This document shows, one piece after another, positions 16,504-25,479 of a stretch of 64,000 nt of DNA. The translations under genes were made by a program, and so were the position numbers. The stretch comes from Roseivirga thermotolerans. GTDB taxonomy: Bacteria > Bacteroidota > Bacteroidia > Cytophagales > Cyclobacteriaceae. Below the pieces are notes generated by a model. It saw nothing but the letters and a program-made list of their open reading frames with translations. It searched no databases and was not told the DNA's origin. How positions within the stretch are numbered: the stretch's first letter is position 1; each line of letters begins with the position of its first letter. The stretch is from positions 700,140 through 764,139 of the forward strand of contig NZ_BNAG01000002.1 of the NCBI RefSeq assembly GCF_014653175.1, written 5' to 3'.

Positions 16504-16594
16504 TTTAATTGGTTTTGTCGTGACCATTAATGCTTTCTTTTGCCGTATCAGACGAACATGTTTTAAAATGATGCATACCTGCCGAGTCTTTCTT

Positions 16595-17029
16595 CTATTT
16601 TTTTTGTGAGGTCTTTAAGAGTATAGAACGTCCTTTGGCAATGGCTCTGCTTCGCTGCTCGTTCCAGAGAACACATTGGGCGTGAATAAGCTGATTACCT
16701 TTCTTGTCTATAATGGCTTCTGCAATAATGTGGTCATTCACTGCGGCCGCACTCATATATTCAATAGTGTTGCTGAGTGTATTGTAAAACTCCGGCTCGC
16801 CCAGTGAGAATACAGCACAGCCGATTGCATCGTCTATAATGGCGGCCGACATGCCTCCGTGCAATATGCCCATTGGGTTGGTCATTTCGGCTCTTATCAG
16901 GTACTGAAAATGGGCTTCTCCTTCTGCCACATGCAATAGGGTAGGATTGAACCACCGCATTAACGGTGATGGTGAGTTTTTGGCTTTCTGGCCCACCTGC
17001 TGGCGCAAAAATTCAAGTGCTTTGTTCAT
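16595..17029 (-). CDS. PaaI-type hotdog thioesterase
   Basis: A 144-residue hotdog-fold acyl-CoA thioesterase. The catalytic-loop signature NPMGILHGGMSAAIIDDAIG is clear, followed by the beta-strand block YMSAAAVNDHIIAEAIIDKKGNQLIHAQCVLWNEQRSRAIAKGRSIL. It lies 6 bases after the thiolase stop codon and is certainly in the same operon. It probably releases free acid from the acyl-CoA handled by the thiolase, or protects the CoA pool. Confidence 0.9.
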   Translation of the reverse strand: MNKALEFLRQQVGQKAKNSPSPLMRWFNPTLLHVAEGEAHFQYLIRAEMTNPMGILHGGMSAAIIDDAIGCAVFSLGEPEFYNTLSNTIEYMSAAAVNDHIIAEAIIDKKGNQLIHAQCVLWNEQRSRAIAKGRSILLKTSQKK

Positions 17030-17035
17030 ATTTAT

Positions 17036-18211
17036 CTATAGGGTTTCTATTAAAATGGCTGAGGCACCGCCTCCACCGTTGCAAATGGCGGCTATGCCCC
17101 GGTGGCCGGCCTCTTGCTTTAAAACCGAGAGGAGGGTGGTGGCTATTCGGGCCCCTGAGGCTCCCAATGGATGGCCTAGAGCTATCGCTCCTCCATACCG
17201 GTTAATTTTACGCTCCGGGATGTCTAGAATTTGGGCGTTAGCCAAAACAACAGAAGCATAAGCTTCATTAATCTCAAAAAAGTCGATATCGCCAATGGAG
17301 AGTTGTTTTTGTGTCAGTATCTGTTGAATGGCCAGGGCAGGGCTTGTGGAAAAATCTTCAGGTGCTTGCTCGGCATCGGCATAAGCCACGAGTTTACCAA
17401 TAGGTTTTAGTCCATACTCCTCTACCAATTGGGCAGAAGCCAGAAGCAAAGCTGCAGCACCATCATTAAGGTTACTGGCATTGGCAGCGGTAATGGTGCC
17501 ATTTTCTTCGAACGTAGCTCGCAATTGAGCTACTTTTTCTTCTTTAAGTTTAAAGATATCTTCATCGCTGGTCACAGGGTCTTTACCCTTGCCGGGAATT
17601 GGATCAATAGCTATAATTTCCCGGTTGAACTTTCCCGACTTTGTAGCACTTAGAGCTTTTTGGTATGATGCTATGGCGTATCTATCCTGAGCAGAACGGC
17701 TAATGCCATACTTTCTTACTGTTGTTTCTGCCGCATTCCCCATATGGTAGCCATGGTAGGCGTCTGTCAACCCATCTTTTAAAAGACCGTCAGTAAAAGA
17801 GAAGTGGCCAAACTTGTGGCCGGAGCGTAAGGGAGCATAGAACGGTACATTGCTCATGCTTTCGGCCCCAACTGCCACCACGAGTTGACTTATGCCCAAC
17901 TGAATTTCCTGAGCTGCCAGGTGTATGGCCTTCATGCCGGAAGCACATACCTTATTGATGGTTGTAGTGCGGGTGGTTTGTGGCAATCGGGAAGCCAATG
18001 CTACTTGCCGTGCAGGAGCCTGCCCCAGATTGGCAGAGAGTACATTGCCCATAAAAAGGCTTTGTACCTGTTGTTTGAGTTCGGCCTGTGAGTGGAATAA
18101 CGAGTTGGTCACTTCAGCCCCTAAATCTATAGCTGTCATTGCCGACAAAGCCCCCAGAAAACCCCCAATGGGTGTTCGCTTGGCTTCTATGATGAATACT
18201 TCCGGTAGCAT
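17036..18211 (-). CDS. Thiolase (acetyl-CoA C-acyltransferase)
   Basis: A 391-residue thiolase that condenses or cleaves acyl-CoA and acetyl-CoA. The nucleophilic Cys89 lies in NKVCASGMKA. The C-terminal catalytic His and Cys are in GGAIALGHPLGASGARI and CNGGGGASA, and NEAYAS supplies the conserved Asn-Glu. The start at 18211 (MLPEVFIIEAKRTPIG) is the usual thiolase N-terminus; an ATG at 18262 would run into the upstream membrane-protein gene. It is in an operon with a MarR regulator, a membrane protein and a thioesterase, which suggests inducible acyl-CoA degradation or ketone-body-like metabolism. Confidence 0.94.
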   Translation of the reverse strand: MLPEVFIIEAKRTPIGGFLGALSAMTAIDLGAEVTNSLFHSQAELKQQVQSLFMGNVLSANLGQAPARQVALASRLPQTTRTTTINKVCASGMKAIHLAAQEIQLGISQLVVAVGAESMSNVPFYAPLRSGHKFGHFSFTDGLLKDGLTDAYHGYHMGNAAETTVRKYGISRSAQDRYAIASYQKALSATKSGKFNREIIAIDPIPGKGKDPVTSDEDIFKLKEEKVAQLRATFEENGTITAANASNLNDGAAALLLASAQLVEEYGLKPIGKLVAYADAEQAPEDFSTSPALAIQQILTQKQLSIGDIDFFEINEAYASVVLANAQILDIPERKINRYGGAIALGHPLGASGARIATTLLSVLKQEAGHRGIAAICNGGGGASAILIETL

Positions 18212-18218
18212 ATATGAC

Positions 18219-18890
18219 TTATTTTGACCTGGTGAGTTTTCTGAGAATGGCCAGATGACCAAAAATTACTATTGGAACTACAATGCCCGGAAGCAGCACA
18301 TAGGGAAAGTAAAGTACTGCCAGGTTGGGTTGATCGAACGAGAGTTGTTGTATGGGGGAAGGGATAGAAAGTATTCCGGTAGTTACTACCTGTATGACCA
18401 ACAAAAGGGCTACAATATTCCATGCCATCAGTGCTTTTGTGCCTATCCGTTTTTTGCGGAAACCATAATAAGCAATGAAAGGCGCAGATAGACCTGACAG
18501 TATATCAAAATTTCGACCTTCGAACGACATAGACTCCGGCATGGCCTTGTGTATGACCAGGCCCAGAATTACAAACTCAACGGCTACCCGTATGGTAAAG
18601 AGGTAGGTATAGGTTTCCGGATTTACAGCGTCTAACACGGTTTTACCCCGCTGGGTAGTAAAGGCCAGAATTACGGCTATAACGCTGGGTAGTAGCACCG
18701 CCAGAAACCGAGGTGGTAGAGAGTCGGTTGCCAGAAAGAAACCGGATAGTGAAAGAATTGACTGCACCGCAAGGAGTACTAAAACTATAAGGATTGCAGG
18801 ACGCTTAAAAGCTACGGATTTGAGAAATAGGAATACCGTTACTACGGTAATTAGAACAAATCCGATTTGGAGGTAAGTTGGTGTTTCCAT
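18219..18890 (-). CDS. Polytopic membrane protein of unknown function
   Basis: A 223-residue protein with about seven hydrophobic helices (for example IGFVLITVVTVFLFL, AILIVLVLLAVQSILSL, LAVLLPSVIAVILAF, LMAWNIVALLLVIQVV, VLLPGIVVPIVIFGHLAIL) and short loops. No family is recognised with confidence. It lies between marR and the thiolase gene, 7 bases from the thiolase start. A MarR-type operator candidate lies 2 bases in front of its ATG, so it is the first gene of the regulated unit downstream of marR. It could transport the inducer or a substrate of the thiolase pathway (inference from position). Confidence 0.75.
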   Translation of the reverse strand: METPTYLQIGFVLITVVTVFLFLKSVAFKRPAILIVLVLLAVQSILSLSGFFLATDSLPPRFLAVLLPSVIAVILAFTTQRGKTVLDAVNPETYTYLFTIRVAVEFVILGLVIHKAMPESMSFEGRNFDILSGLSAPFIAYYGFRKKRIGTKALMAWNIVALLLVIQVVTTGILSIPSPIQQLSFDQPNLAVLYFPYVLLPGIVVPIVIFGHLAILRKLTRSK

Positions 18891-18892
18891 AG

Positions 18893-18904
18893 ATGTATAT
18901 ACAA
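18893..18904 (-). promoter_or_regulatory. MarR operator candidate in front of the membrane protein/thiolase genes
   Basis: On the minus strand it reads TTGTATATACAT, containing the perfect palindrome TGTATATACA (18894-18903). A near copy TTGTATATGCAT lies in the marR promoter at 19396-19407. The site ends two bases before the ATG at 18890, a position suited to repression. Confidence 0.55.
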
Positions 18905-18920
18905 GTATTTATATAAAAAT

Positions 18921-19373
18921 TTAAGAATTGAATTTCTTTACAGATTCAATGATTCCGTCTAGTGCCTGAATTTGATAGTTGCCCAAGTGGGCTGCCATCT
19001 TTTCATGCACTTTAGACCAGACCGGTGCTATCTTTTCCAGTAGAGTCAGGCCCGATTCGCTGATAGAGAGCTCGCTGGCCCGTGGATCGTCCTCACTTTT
19101 TTGTAGGCTAATCCATCCGTTACCAAGGAGTTTCTTAATGTCTCTGCTTATGGTTGACTGGTCTAAGACCAGATAATCTGCAATTTGGCGCTGGCTGATG
19201 CCTGGTTTTTTTCCAATGACAAACAGAATAGAGAGCATACTGCCTTTAAGACCAAACTGCGCCAACTCCTGTTGATAGATAGCATCCATAAGCTTGTGAA
19301 GTCTCCTTACTTTGGAATTCAGGCAAAGGTGGGGCTGTATGGTTTCAAAATTTGGTAATGCCGAATTGCTCAT
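18921..19373 (-). CDS. MarR-family transcriptional regulator
   Basis: A 150-residue winged-helix regulator. The helix-turn-helix and wing read ISQRQIADYLVLDQSTISRDIKKLLGNGWISLQKSEDDPRASELSISESGLTLLEKI, the standard MarR order with the DPR wing motif. Dimerisation helices lie at both ends. It is the first gene of a unit with a membrane protein, thiolase and thioesterase, and probably represses itself and these genes until an acyl or aromatic ligand binds. Matching TTGTATAT[A/G]CAT boxes precede both marR and the next gene. Confidence 0.92.
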   Translation of the reverse strand: MSNSALPNFETIQPHLCLNSKVRRLHKLMDAIYQQELAQFGLKGSMLSILFVIGKKPGISQRQIADYLVLDQSTISRDIKKLLGNGWISLQKSEDDPRASELSISESGLTLLEKIAPVWSKVHEKMAAHLGNYQIQALDGIIESVKKFNS

Positions 19374-19395
19374 GGCGCAAAGTTATAATAAATAG

Positions 19396-19417
19396 TTGTA
19401 TATGCATGTATATTGTA
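19396..19417 (-). promoter_or_regulatory. MarR autoregulatory operator candidate
   Basis: Two overlapping boxes, TTGTATATGCAT (19396-19407) and, in inverse sense, CAATATACATGCAT, cover the region 23 bases upstream of the marR start. They match the TTGTATATACAT site in front of the next gene, as expected for an autoregulated repressor. Confidence 0.5.
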
Positions 19418-19510
19418 ATAGAAATCTCTGATTATTAAGTCAGAATAGATGGGGGTGTTTCACCAGGTTTATGCCCGGCTTATGAGCAGAGCAAGGGTGC
19501 AGAAACCAAA

Positions 19511-19525
19511 AGCACGAGTCGTGCT
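19511..19525 (-). terminator. Small hairpin downstream of the YceI gene
   Basis: Palindrome AGCACGAGTCGTGCT followed on the minus strand by TTTTGGTTT. It lies about 65 bases beyond the YceI stop codon and could end that transcript before marR. Confidence 0.4.
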
Positions 19526-19588
19526 CTTGAGTTTTCCGTACCCTTTTGGATTAGACAACAACAAGTTTCCTGTTTGTGCCTTGGCTGC

Positions 19589-20185
19589 TCAGGTTTTCTT
19601 GATGAGCTCTATTCGACATTCTATGCGCACCTCTCTGCCAATCGAAAGTCCTCCTGCCTCAAGAAATGAATTGTATTTTAGTCCGTAATCGTATCGGTCA
19701 ATTTCGCCCCATAGCTTAAGTCCTGCACGTGTGCCTCCCCATGGGTCGGCCACAATACCACCAAACTGTCCTTCAAAGACTACTTTTTTGGTAATGCCAT
19801 GCATAGTAAGCCATCCACTAACCTTGTATTTATTTTGATTTATTTTCTCAAACTTTTCGCCTTTAAAGGTTATGGTAGGGAATTGTGCGGCATTGAAGAA
19901 GTCTTCGCTTCTCAGGTGGTTGTCGCGCTCTTCGTTGGCCGTATTAATACTCTTCGTTTGAATGACCACCTCAAATTTGGCATCTGTAAAATCTTCTTTG
20001 TCGGCCCTTATCGATGCGGTATAGCTATCGAACTGGCCCACAGTTTCTGATATTACCAGATGGTCAATGGAAAAGCCAATGGAAGAATGGGTAGGGTCTA
20101 TTTGCCATTCCGTAGTTTGTGCCTGGGTATATTGAATCGCTACAAGGCACTGTGCAATCAAAAGTAGTTTTATTCTTCTTTTCAT
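19589..20185 (-). CDS. YceI-family periplasmic lipid-binding protein
   Basis: A 198-residue YceI-like lipocalin-fold protein, thought to bind isoprenoid or other hydrophobic ligands in the periplasm. A signal peptide (KLLLIAQCLVAIQYTQAQ) is followed by the family pattern WQIDPTHSSIGFSIDHLVISETVGQF, NHLRSEDFFNAAQFPTITFKGEKF, and the C-terminal RAGLKLWGEIDRYDYGLKYNSFLEAGGLSIGREVRIECRIE. It sits 11 bases downstream of the SnoaL-like gene and is probably cotranscribed. A second YceI protein, a lipoprotein form, occurs at 35459-36208. Confidence 0.92.
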   Translation of the reverse strand: MKRRIKLLLIAQCLVAIQYTQAQTTEWQIDPTHSSIGFSIDHLVISETVGQFDSYTASIRADKEDFTDAKFEVVIQTKSINTANEERDNHLRSEDFFNAAQFPTITFKGEKFEKINQNKYKVSGWLTMHGITKKVVFEGQFGGIVADPWGGTRAGLKLWGEIDRYDYGLKYNSFLEAGGLSIGREVRIECRIELIKKT

Positions 20186-20196
20186 AAGTAGCGGGT

Positions 20197-20550
20197 TTAG
20201 TTGGCGTAATAGAATTTTTCTCTAATAATCAGTCCATCTTTCCACTCCTGAACAGAAACCTGGGTATAGTTTCTTAAGCCCCATTCTTTGTGGGTATAGT
20301 CGTAGTGCCATTCTACCATGCTCACTCCTTCACCCACCGTTACCTTAAGGGGGTTAGCCCCTCTAAACTCAGTAATGTTGGCAAAGAACTCTTCTTCTCT
20401 TGTTCTGTTGGCTGCTTTGCCCACAGTGGGAGGAAGGTCGTTTTCTTGCATTACCACGTCTTCGTGGTAGTATTTCTCAAAGGCTTCCATGGCTTTGCCT
20501 TGGAGTACCAGGTCGTTTAAATCGCTGATTTTATCTAGTAATGTTGCCAT
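20197..20550 (-). CDS. SnoaL-like (NTF2-fold) protein
   Basis: A 117-residue NTF2-like protein. Visible features are LQGKAMEAFEKYYHEDVVMQEN at the N-terminus and the closing strands VSMVEWHYDYTHKEWGLRNYTQVSVQEWKDGLIIREKFYY, as in SnoaL polyketide-cyclase-like proteins of unknown substrate. The ATG at 20550 is preferred over one at 20595 because homologous proteins begin close to the first helix and because two palindromic operator boxes fall just upstream. It is followed by the YceI gene and divided from the Crp gene by an operator-rich 99-base gap. Confidence 0.82.
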   Translation of the reverse strand: MATLLDKISDLNDLVLQGKAMEAFEKYYHEDVVMQENDLPPTVGKAANRTREEEFFANITEFRGANPLKVTVGEGVSMVEWHYDYTHKEWGLRNYTQVSVQEWKDGLIIREKFYYAN

Positions 20551-20604
20551 AATTTTATTGATTTTGTTAGGCAACAAAGTTCTGCCCGGGGGCATGACAA
20601 GGCA

Positions 20605-20641
20605 TTAAACTAGATTAGAAAAGAAGGTTAAACTAGTTTAA
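20605..20641 (-). promoter_or_regulatory. Paired Crp-type palindromic operator
   Basis: A perfect 14-bp palindrome TTAAACTAGTTTAA (20628-20641) and an imperfect copy TTAAACTAGATTAG (20605-20618) start 23 bp apart, 55-91 bases upstream of the SnoaL-like start codon and next to the end of a Crp-family gene. The dyad and spacing fit a dimeric Crp/Fnr regulator acting on the SnoaL-YceI unit. Confidence 0.55.
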
Positions 20642-20649
20642 TCTAAGTC

Positions 20650-21234
20650 TTACTGTTCCAGAATGAGCTGATTCCTGATTTTACTCAAAAATTCTTTGGT
20701 AATGCCCAGGTAACTGGCAATCATGTATTGAGGTACACGCTGCTCAATGAGGGGGTAGTCTTGTCTGAATTTGAGGTAACGCTCTTTGGCCGTGAGACTA
20801 TAGCTCCTTACTAAGCGCCTTTCGGAGGCCACATAGGCACGCTGCAAGATGATTCGAAAGAAACGTTCCATTTTAGGAACCTGCAAGTATAGGTTTTCGA
20901 GGTTGGTATGGGAAAATTGAATAACCTTTGTGTTTTCAAGGCATTGCACGTTATAGTGTGCGGGAGTTTGTGTGAGAAAGCTCCCGAGGTCGGCTGTCCA
21001 CCAGTTTTCAATGGCAAACATAACGGTATGCTCCTGGCCTTTTTCATCAACATAGAATGTGCGCAGACAGCCTTCAACCACAAAACTTTCGTGTCGGCAT
21101 ACATCGCCTTGTTGCACTACAAACTGTCCTTTGAGGTAATTTCTTAAGGAGGTGTGTTTTTGAATGATTTCTACCTCTTGCGGCTCTAGTTCTACAAACT
21201 TTTGCATGTAATCTATCAATGGGACAATATCCAT
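20650..21234 (-). CDS. Crp/Fnr-family transcriptional regulator
   Basis: A 194-residue regulator with an N-terminal cyclic-nucleotide-binding-like beta-roll (about 20-125: LKGQFVVQQGDVCRHESFVVEGCLRTFYVDEKGQEHTVMFAIENWWTADLGSF). A C-terminal winged helix recognised by the end helix MIASYLGITKEFLSKIRNQ follows. The Cys-cluster of Fnr and the conserved cAMP-binding Arg are not obvious, as usual in this Bacteroidota group. The region upstream contains the 153-bp repeat copy B, 27 bases from the start. The likely targets are the SnoaL-like and YceI genes downstream. Confidence 0.9.
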   Translation of the reverse strand: MDIVPLIDYMQKFVELEPQEVEIIQKHTSLRNYLKGQFVVQQGDVCRHESFVVEGCLRTFYVDEKGQEHTVMFAIENWWTADLGSFLTQTPAHYNVQCLENTKVIQFSHTNLENLYLQVPKMERFFRIILQRAYVASERRLVRSYSLTAKERYLKFRQDYPLIEQRVPQYMIASYLGITKEFLSKIRNQLILEQ

Positions 21235-21260
21235 TTGCTTGTCGATTATTCTGTTTTCAT

Positions 21261-21413
21261 TATAGGGTTACCCACTTAAGTCTCAAGAAGTGGATTTCTG
21301 AACCTTGCTTCTATTTGTGTCTTCACAAATGGTTGTTAAAAGACACTGTGAGGACACAGCTTGTGGCTTGTATACCGGATCTAACAAATGCGGTCTAAAT
21401 GAGTAACCCTATA
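21261..21413. repeat. MITE-like repeat element, copy B
   Basis: A 153-bp element bounded by near-perfect terminal inverted repeats TATAGGGTTACCCACTTAAG and (inverse) TATAGGGTTACTCATTTAG. It is homologous along its whole length to 5168-5315 in inverse orientation. It has two internal stems: ATTTGTG/CACAAAT (21313-21319 and 21324-21330), and CTGTG/CACAG in the segment 21345-21359. It has no coding capacity. The rest of the 364-base gap between the Crp and groEL genes holds only an unremarkable AT-rich stretch and the groEL terminator. Confidence 0.7.
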
Positions 21414-21524
21414 AAATTATAACTTGTCTTGTGCTATTTACTCTCGTTACATGTATCCCTCAAAGATGTATATAAAGTAATTGTCGACTTTGTGTCAACT
21501 TATCAGGATGGGACAGATAAAACG

Positions 21525-21556
21525 AAAAAGCCCCGGCAATTGTACCGAGGCTTTTA
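21525..21556 (-). terminator. Intrinsic terminator of groESL
   Basis: Minus-strand hairpin AAAAGCCTCGG / CCGGGGCTTTTT with an 8-nt loop and one mismatch, followed by a T run. It lies 43 bases after the groEL stop codon. Confidence 0.8.
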
Positions 21557-21598
21557 TCTATTTATTCTATGTACTAATATCTAAGTACTAACAGGCGA

Positions 21599-23254
<1,656 letters not shown>

Positions 23255-23266
23255 TCAGTTTTAAGA

Positions 23267-23551
23267 TTAAGAATTGATGATTGCAAAAATGTCAGACTCC
23301 TTCATGATCAAGTAGTCTTTTCCTTCAACAGTGATTTCAGTACCGGCATACTTGCCATAAAGCACGGTGTCACCTGTTTTCACTGTAAGAGGCTCATCCT
23401 TCTTGCCGTTACCGGCTGCTACAATAACACCTCTTTGAGGCTTCTCTTTTGCAGTGTCAGGAATGATGATACCTGAAGCAGTTTTTTCTTCAGCAGCAGC
23501 AGGCTCAACCAGAACTCTATCTGCTAGTGGAGTAATGTTAACTTTAGACAT
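23267..23551 (-). CDS. groS: Co-chaperonin GroES (10 kDa)
   Basis: A 94-residue GroES starting at the ATG at 23551 ([17 protein letters not shown]); a frame extension to 23581 is spurious. The mobile loop ([21 protein letters not shown]) and the C-terminal [22 protein letters not shown] are intact. It caps the GroEL ring. The 5' leader from the predicted sigma-54 start site is about 40 nt. Confidence 0.98.
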   Translation of the reverse strand: MSKVNITPLADRVLVEPAAAEEKTASGIIIPDTAKEKPQRGVIVAAGNGKKDEPLTVKTGDTVLYGKYAGTEITVEGKDYLIMKESDIFAIINS

Positions 23552-23600
23552 TTTTCTTATTGGTTTAAGAGTTTGATTCAAAAATTTACAGTCGCCCTTA

Positions 23601-23618
23601 TTGCACTTTGTGTGCCAA
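23601..23618 (-). promoter_or_regulatory. Sigma-54 (-24/-12) promoter of groESL
   Basis: On the minus strand it reads TTGGCACACAAAGTGCAA. This has GG and GC separated by exactly 10 bases, matching TGGCAC-N5-TTGC at all positions but one (G for T at the first T of the -12 block). Transcription would start near 23592. GTCAG repeats 60-117 bases further upstream would fit an enhancer for a sigma-54 activator. Confidence 0.7.
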
Positions 23619-23651
23619 TTGCAGATTGTGAACTTTTGGCAGACAAGCAGC

Positions 23652-23709
23652 GTCAGCCCTGTCAGTATCTGTGTCTGCTCATTGCCTGTTGTCAGTTATT
23701 ATATGACAG
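23652..23709 (-). promoter_or_regulatory. Cluster of GTCAG/CTGAC repeats, possible enhancer
   Basis: GTCAG occurs at 23652, 23661 and 23691, and its inverse GACAG at 23705. The last two form TGTCA-N9-TGACA. The cluster lies 60-117 bases upstream of the predicted groESL sigma-54 start site, the usual enhancer distance. The protein that binds is not known. Confidence 0.45.
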
Positions 23710-23783
23710 ATTTTCACGCTTTGCTCGTTTATTCTCTTTGAAGGCTGCTCAGAAGGTGTTATCTTCTGTGTCAAATAAATCGT

Positions 23784-23802
23784 ATTAATCTGTCAGATTA
23801 AT
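23784..23802. promoter_or_regulatory. Perfect 19-bp palindrome containing CTGTCAG
   Basis: ATTAATCTGTCAGATTAAT is perfectly symmetric about one central base and includes the same CTGTCAG core as the enhancer cluster. It could be a further activator site for groESL (about 195 bases upstream) or an operator for the gene at 23960. The remaining gap sequence (23803-23959) has a weak CCCCGG/CTGGGG hairpin at 23832-23853 and the shared 11-mer TTGGCCGACCA, nothing else. Confidence 0.4.
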
Positions 23803-23959
23803 GGTTTACGAACATTCCAATTGGCACGTCATCCCCGGGTTTATTTCTGGGGGAGAATTAAGTGGCCAGGTCTGCTACCTAAACAGGCTTGTCTGTTGGC
23901 CGACCAGCTGAGCATAACGTGCAGGATGTTTATTAGTAATGGTATTAAACTTTTCATCT

Positions 23960-24673
23960 ATGACACAATTAAAAAAAGACTGGATCACCGATGGGCTAAT
24001 AGATTTTGAGTATAAGAAGTATGTGCTATTGGCCTATCTCAAGCATGTGGAACAAAATTTTGACAAAACCAGACTCTTTCCTTTTCTAACCGAGCTTATT
24101 GAGCATTATAAGGATGCCAAAATGCTAAAGGATAAAAAGAAAACCATTCGCTCCGAAATGCCTAAAGAAATTTCACGGTTAGACCTTAGCAAGCTGGAAA
24201 TCATTTATAAGGAATTGGATGAAGAAAAAGATTTGCTGAAAGACATTGAGGAGATTGTGGATTATGCCATTCCTACCATGGAGCGTACCCTTGGCAAGGG
24301 TAAGGAGCTGCATGAGTGGGTGGAGTCTGAGCTCAAAATAGACCCAATTGGTATAATACCCATGTACAAAGATGAGGGCTATGTAATGCTTGAAGTAGGA
24401 GACTCTAAACTCACCAGTGTGTTTCAGTATCAGGTAAAGAAGTTCATTATGTTCAATGAACAGATGAGAGGAGTATACTTTAAGTTTATCGACAATATTG
24501 CCAGAGGGGTGGGAGATACGTTTGAACAAATAAAACTTAGACTCATTAAAACCTACAAAACCTTACCCAATCCGGCTACATTCCTTATTCATGGAGGGCT
24601 TCCTTTGCCGCTGGAAGAAACGCTGATACCCATGAGTAAGAAATTGGTACTGAAAACCATACATCAGCTCTGA
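23960..24673 (+). CDS. Conserved-looking hypothetical cytoplasmic protein
   Basis: A 237-residue protein, start chosen at the second in-frame ATG (MTQLKKDWITDGLIDFEYKKYVLLAYL), seven codons after an ATG at 23939. It is mostly helical and charged, with a coiled-coil-like segment ISRLDLSKLEIIYKELDEEKDLLKDIEEIVDYAIPTMERTLGKGKELHEWVES, and a C-terminal part with mixed strands. There are no membrane segments, signal peptide or catalytic motif that I recognise. It is alone on the plus strand between the groESL control region and the DUF1080 genes. Confidence 0.8.
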   Translation: MTQLKKDWITDGLIDFEYKKYVLLAYLKHVEQNFDKTRLFPFLTELIEHYKDAKMLKDKKKTIRSEMPKEISRLDLSKLEIIYKELDEEKDLLKDIEEIVDYAIPTMERTLGKGKELHEWVESELKIDPIGIIPMYKDEGYVMLEVGDSKLTSVFQYQVKKFIMFNEQMRGVYFKFIDNIARGVGDTFEQIKLRLIKTYKTLPNPATFLIHGGLPLPLEETLIPMSKKLVLKTIHQL

Positions 24674-24777
24674 TTTGCACGGTCAGAACCGTTCGGGCAT
24701 AGAGTTCTCGGTTTATAACGAGTAATTTTTTAGATTAAGAATCAATTTTTTCAACTAAAACTAATCCTGCGAACACT

Positions 24778-25389
24778 ATGCCCGCACTCAGACATCTCCT
24801 GACTATTTTTTTGTTGTGTCTTGTGGCCGCTAGCTGCCAAACCCATAACACTACCATTGAGCTTTTTAACGGAGAAAACCTGGATGGTTGGACCAATAAT
24901 GGCGAAGAGTTATGGTATGTGGAAAATGGAGAGCTGGTTTGTGAGAGCGGCCCTCAAGCTCAGTATGGTTACCTGACCACCAACGAATACTACAATGATT
25001 TTGAACTGACGCTTGACTTCAAACAAGAAGCCAATGGTAACAGTGGAGTTTTTATTCGCTCTACTGTAGAAGGAACTAAAGTGAGTGGATGGCAGGTAGA
25101 AGTGGCTCCTCCAGGCAATAATACGGGTGGAATTTACGAGTCTTATGGTAGGGGCTGGCTCATTCAGCCGGAGCCCGAAAAAGATAGCGCCCTGAAAATG
25201 GGAGAGTGGAATACCATGAAAATAAGGGTGGTTGGCGATGAAGTTACCTCATGGCTCAATGGTACTGAAATGGTTCACCTGAAAGACGAGAAAATCGGGG
25301 CTGGTAAAGGCTCTATTGCCCTGCAAATTCATGATGGAGGAGGAATTAAGGTTAGATGGAAGAACATAAAGCTCAAAAAAATCAAATAA
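24778..25389 (+). CDS. DUF1080 (3-keto-disaccharide hydrolase-like) lipoprotein
   Basis: A 203-residue lipoprotein (lipobox around LVAASC, Cys near 21) with a concanavalin-like beta-sandwich of the DUF1080 family. Diagnostic blocks are FNGENLDGWTN, NDFELTLDFKQEANGNSGVFIRS, GWQVEV, GEWNTMKIRVVGDEVTSWLNGTEMVHLKD and GSIALQIHDGGGIKVRWKNIKLK. Some members hydrolyse 3-keto-disaccharides made by Gfo/Idh-type dehydrogenases, which fits the oxidoreductase gene two places downstream. It is followed by a second DUF1080 gene after 90 bases. Confidence 0.93.
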   Translation: MPALRHLLTIFLLCLVAASCQTHNTTIELFNGENLDGWTNNGEELWYVENGELVCESGPQAQYGYLTTNEYYNDFELTLDFKQEANGNSGVFIRSTVEGTKVSGWQVEVAPPGNNTGGIYESYGRGWLIQPEPEKDSALKMGEWNTMKIRVVGDEVTSWLNGTEMVHLKDEKIGAGKGSIALQIHDGGGIKVRWKNIKLKKIK

Positions 25390-25479
25390 CAAACTCCAAA
25401 TCTCAAGCATCAACCCGAGGCATCTGGCCATTAAACGATTAACAAATAACCATTAACGATTAACTGAACTAACCCAAAC

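Noticed and set aside
23832..23853. CCCCGG/CTGGGG hairpin as terminator or small RNA
   Set aside because: Short stem with a wobble pair and no following T-run; no gene ends nearby in the right direction.
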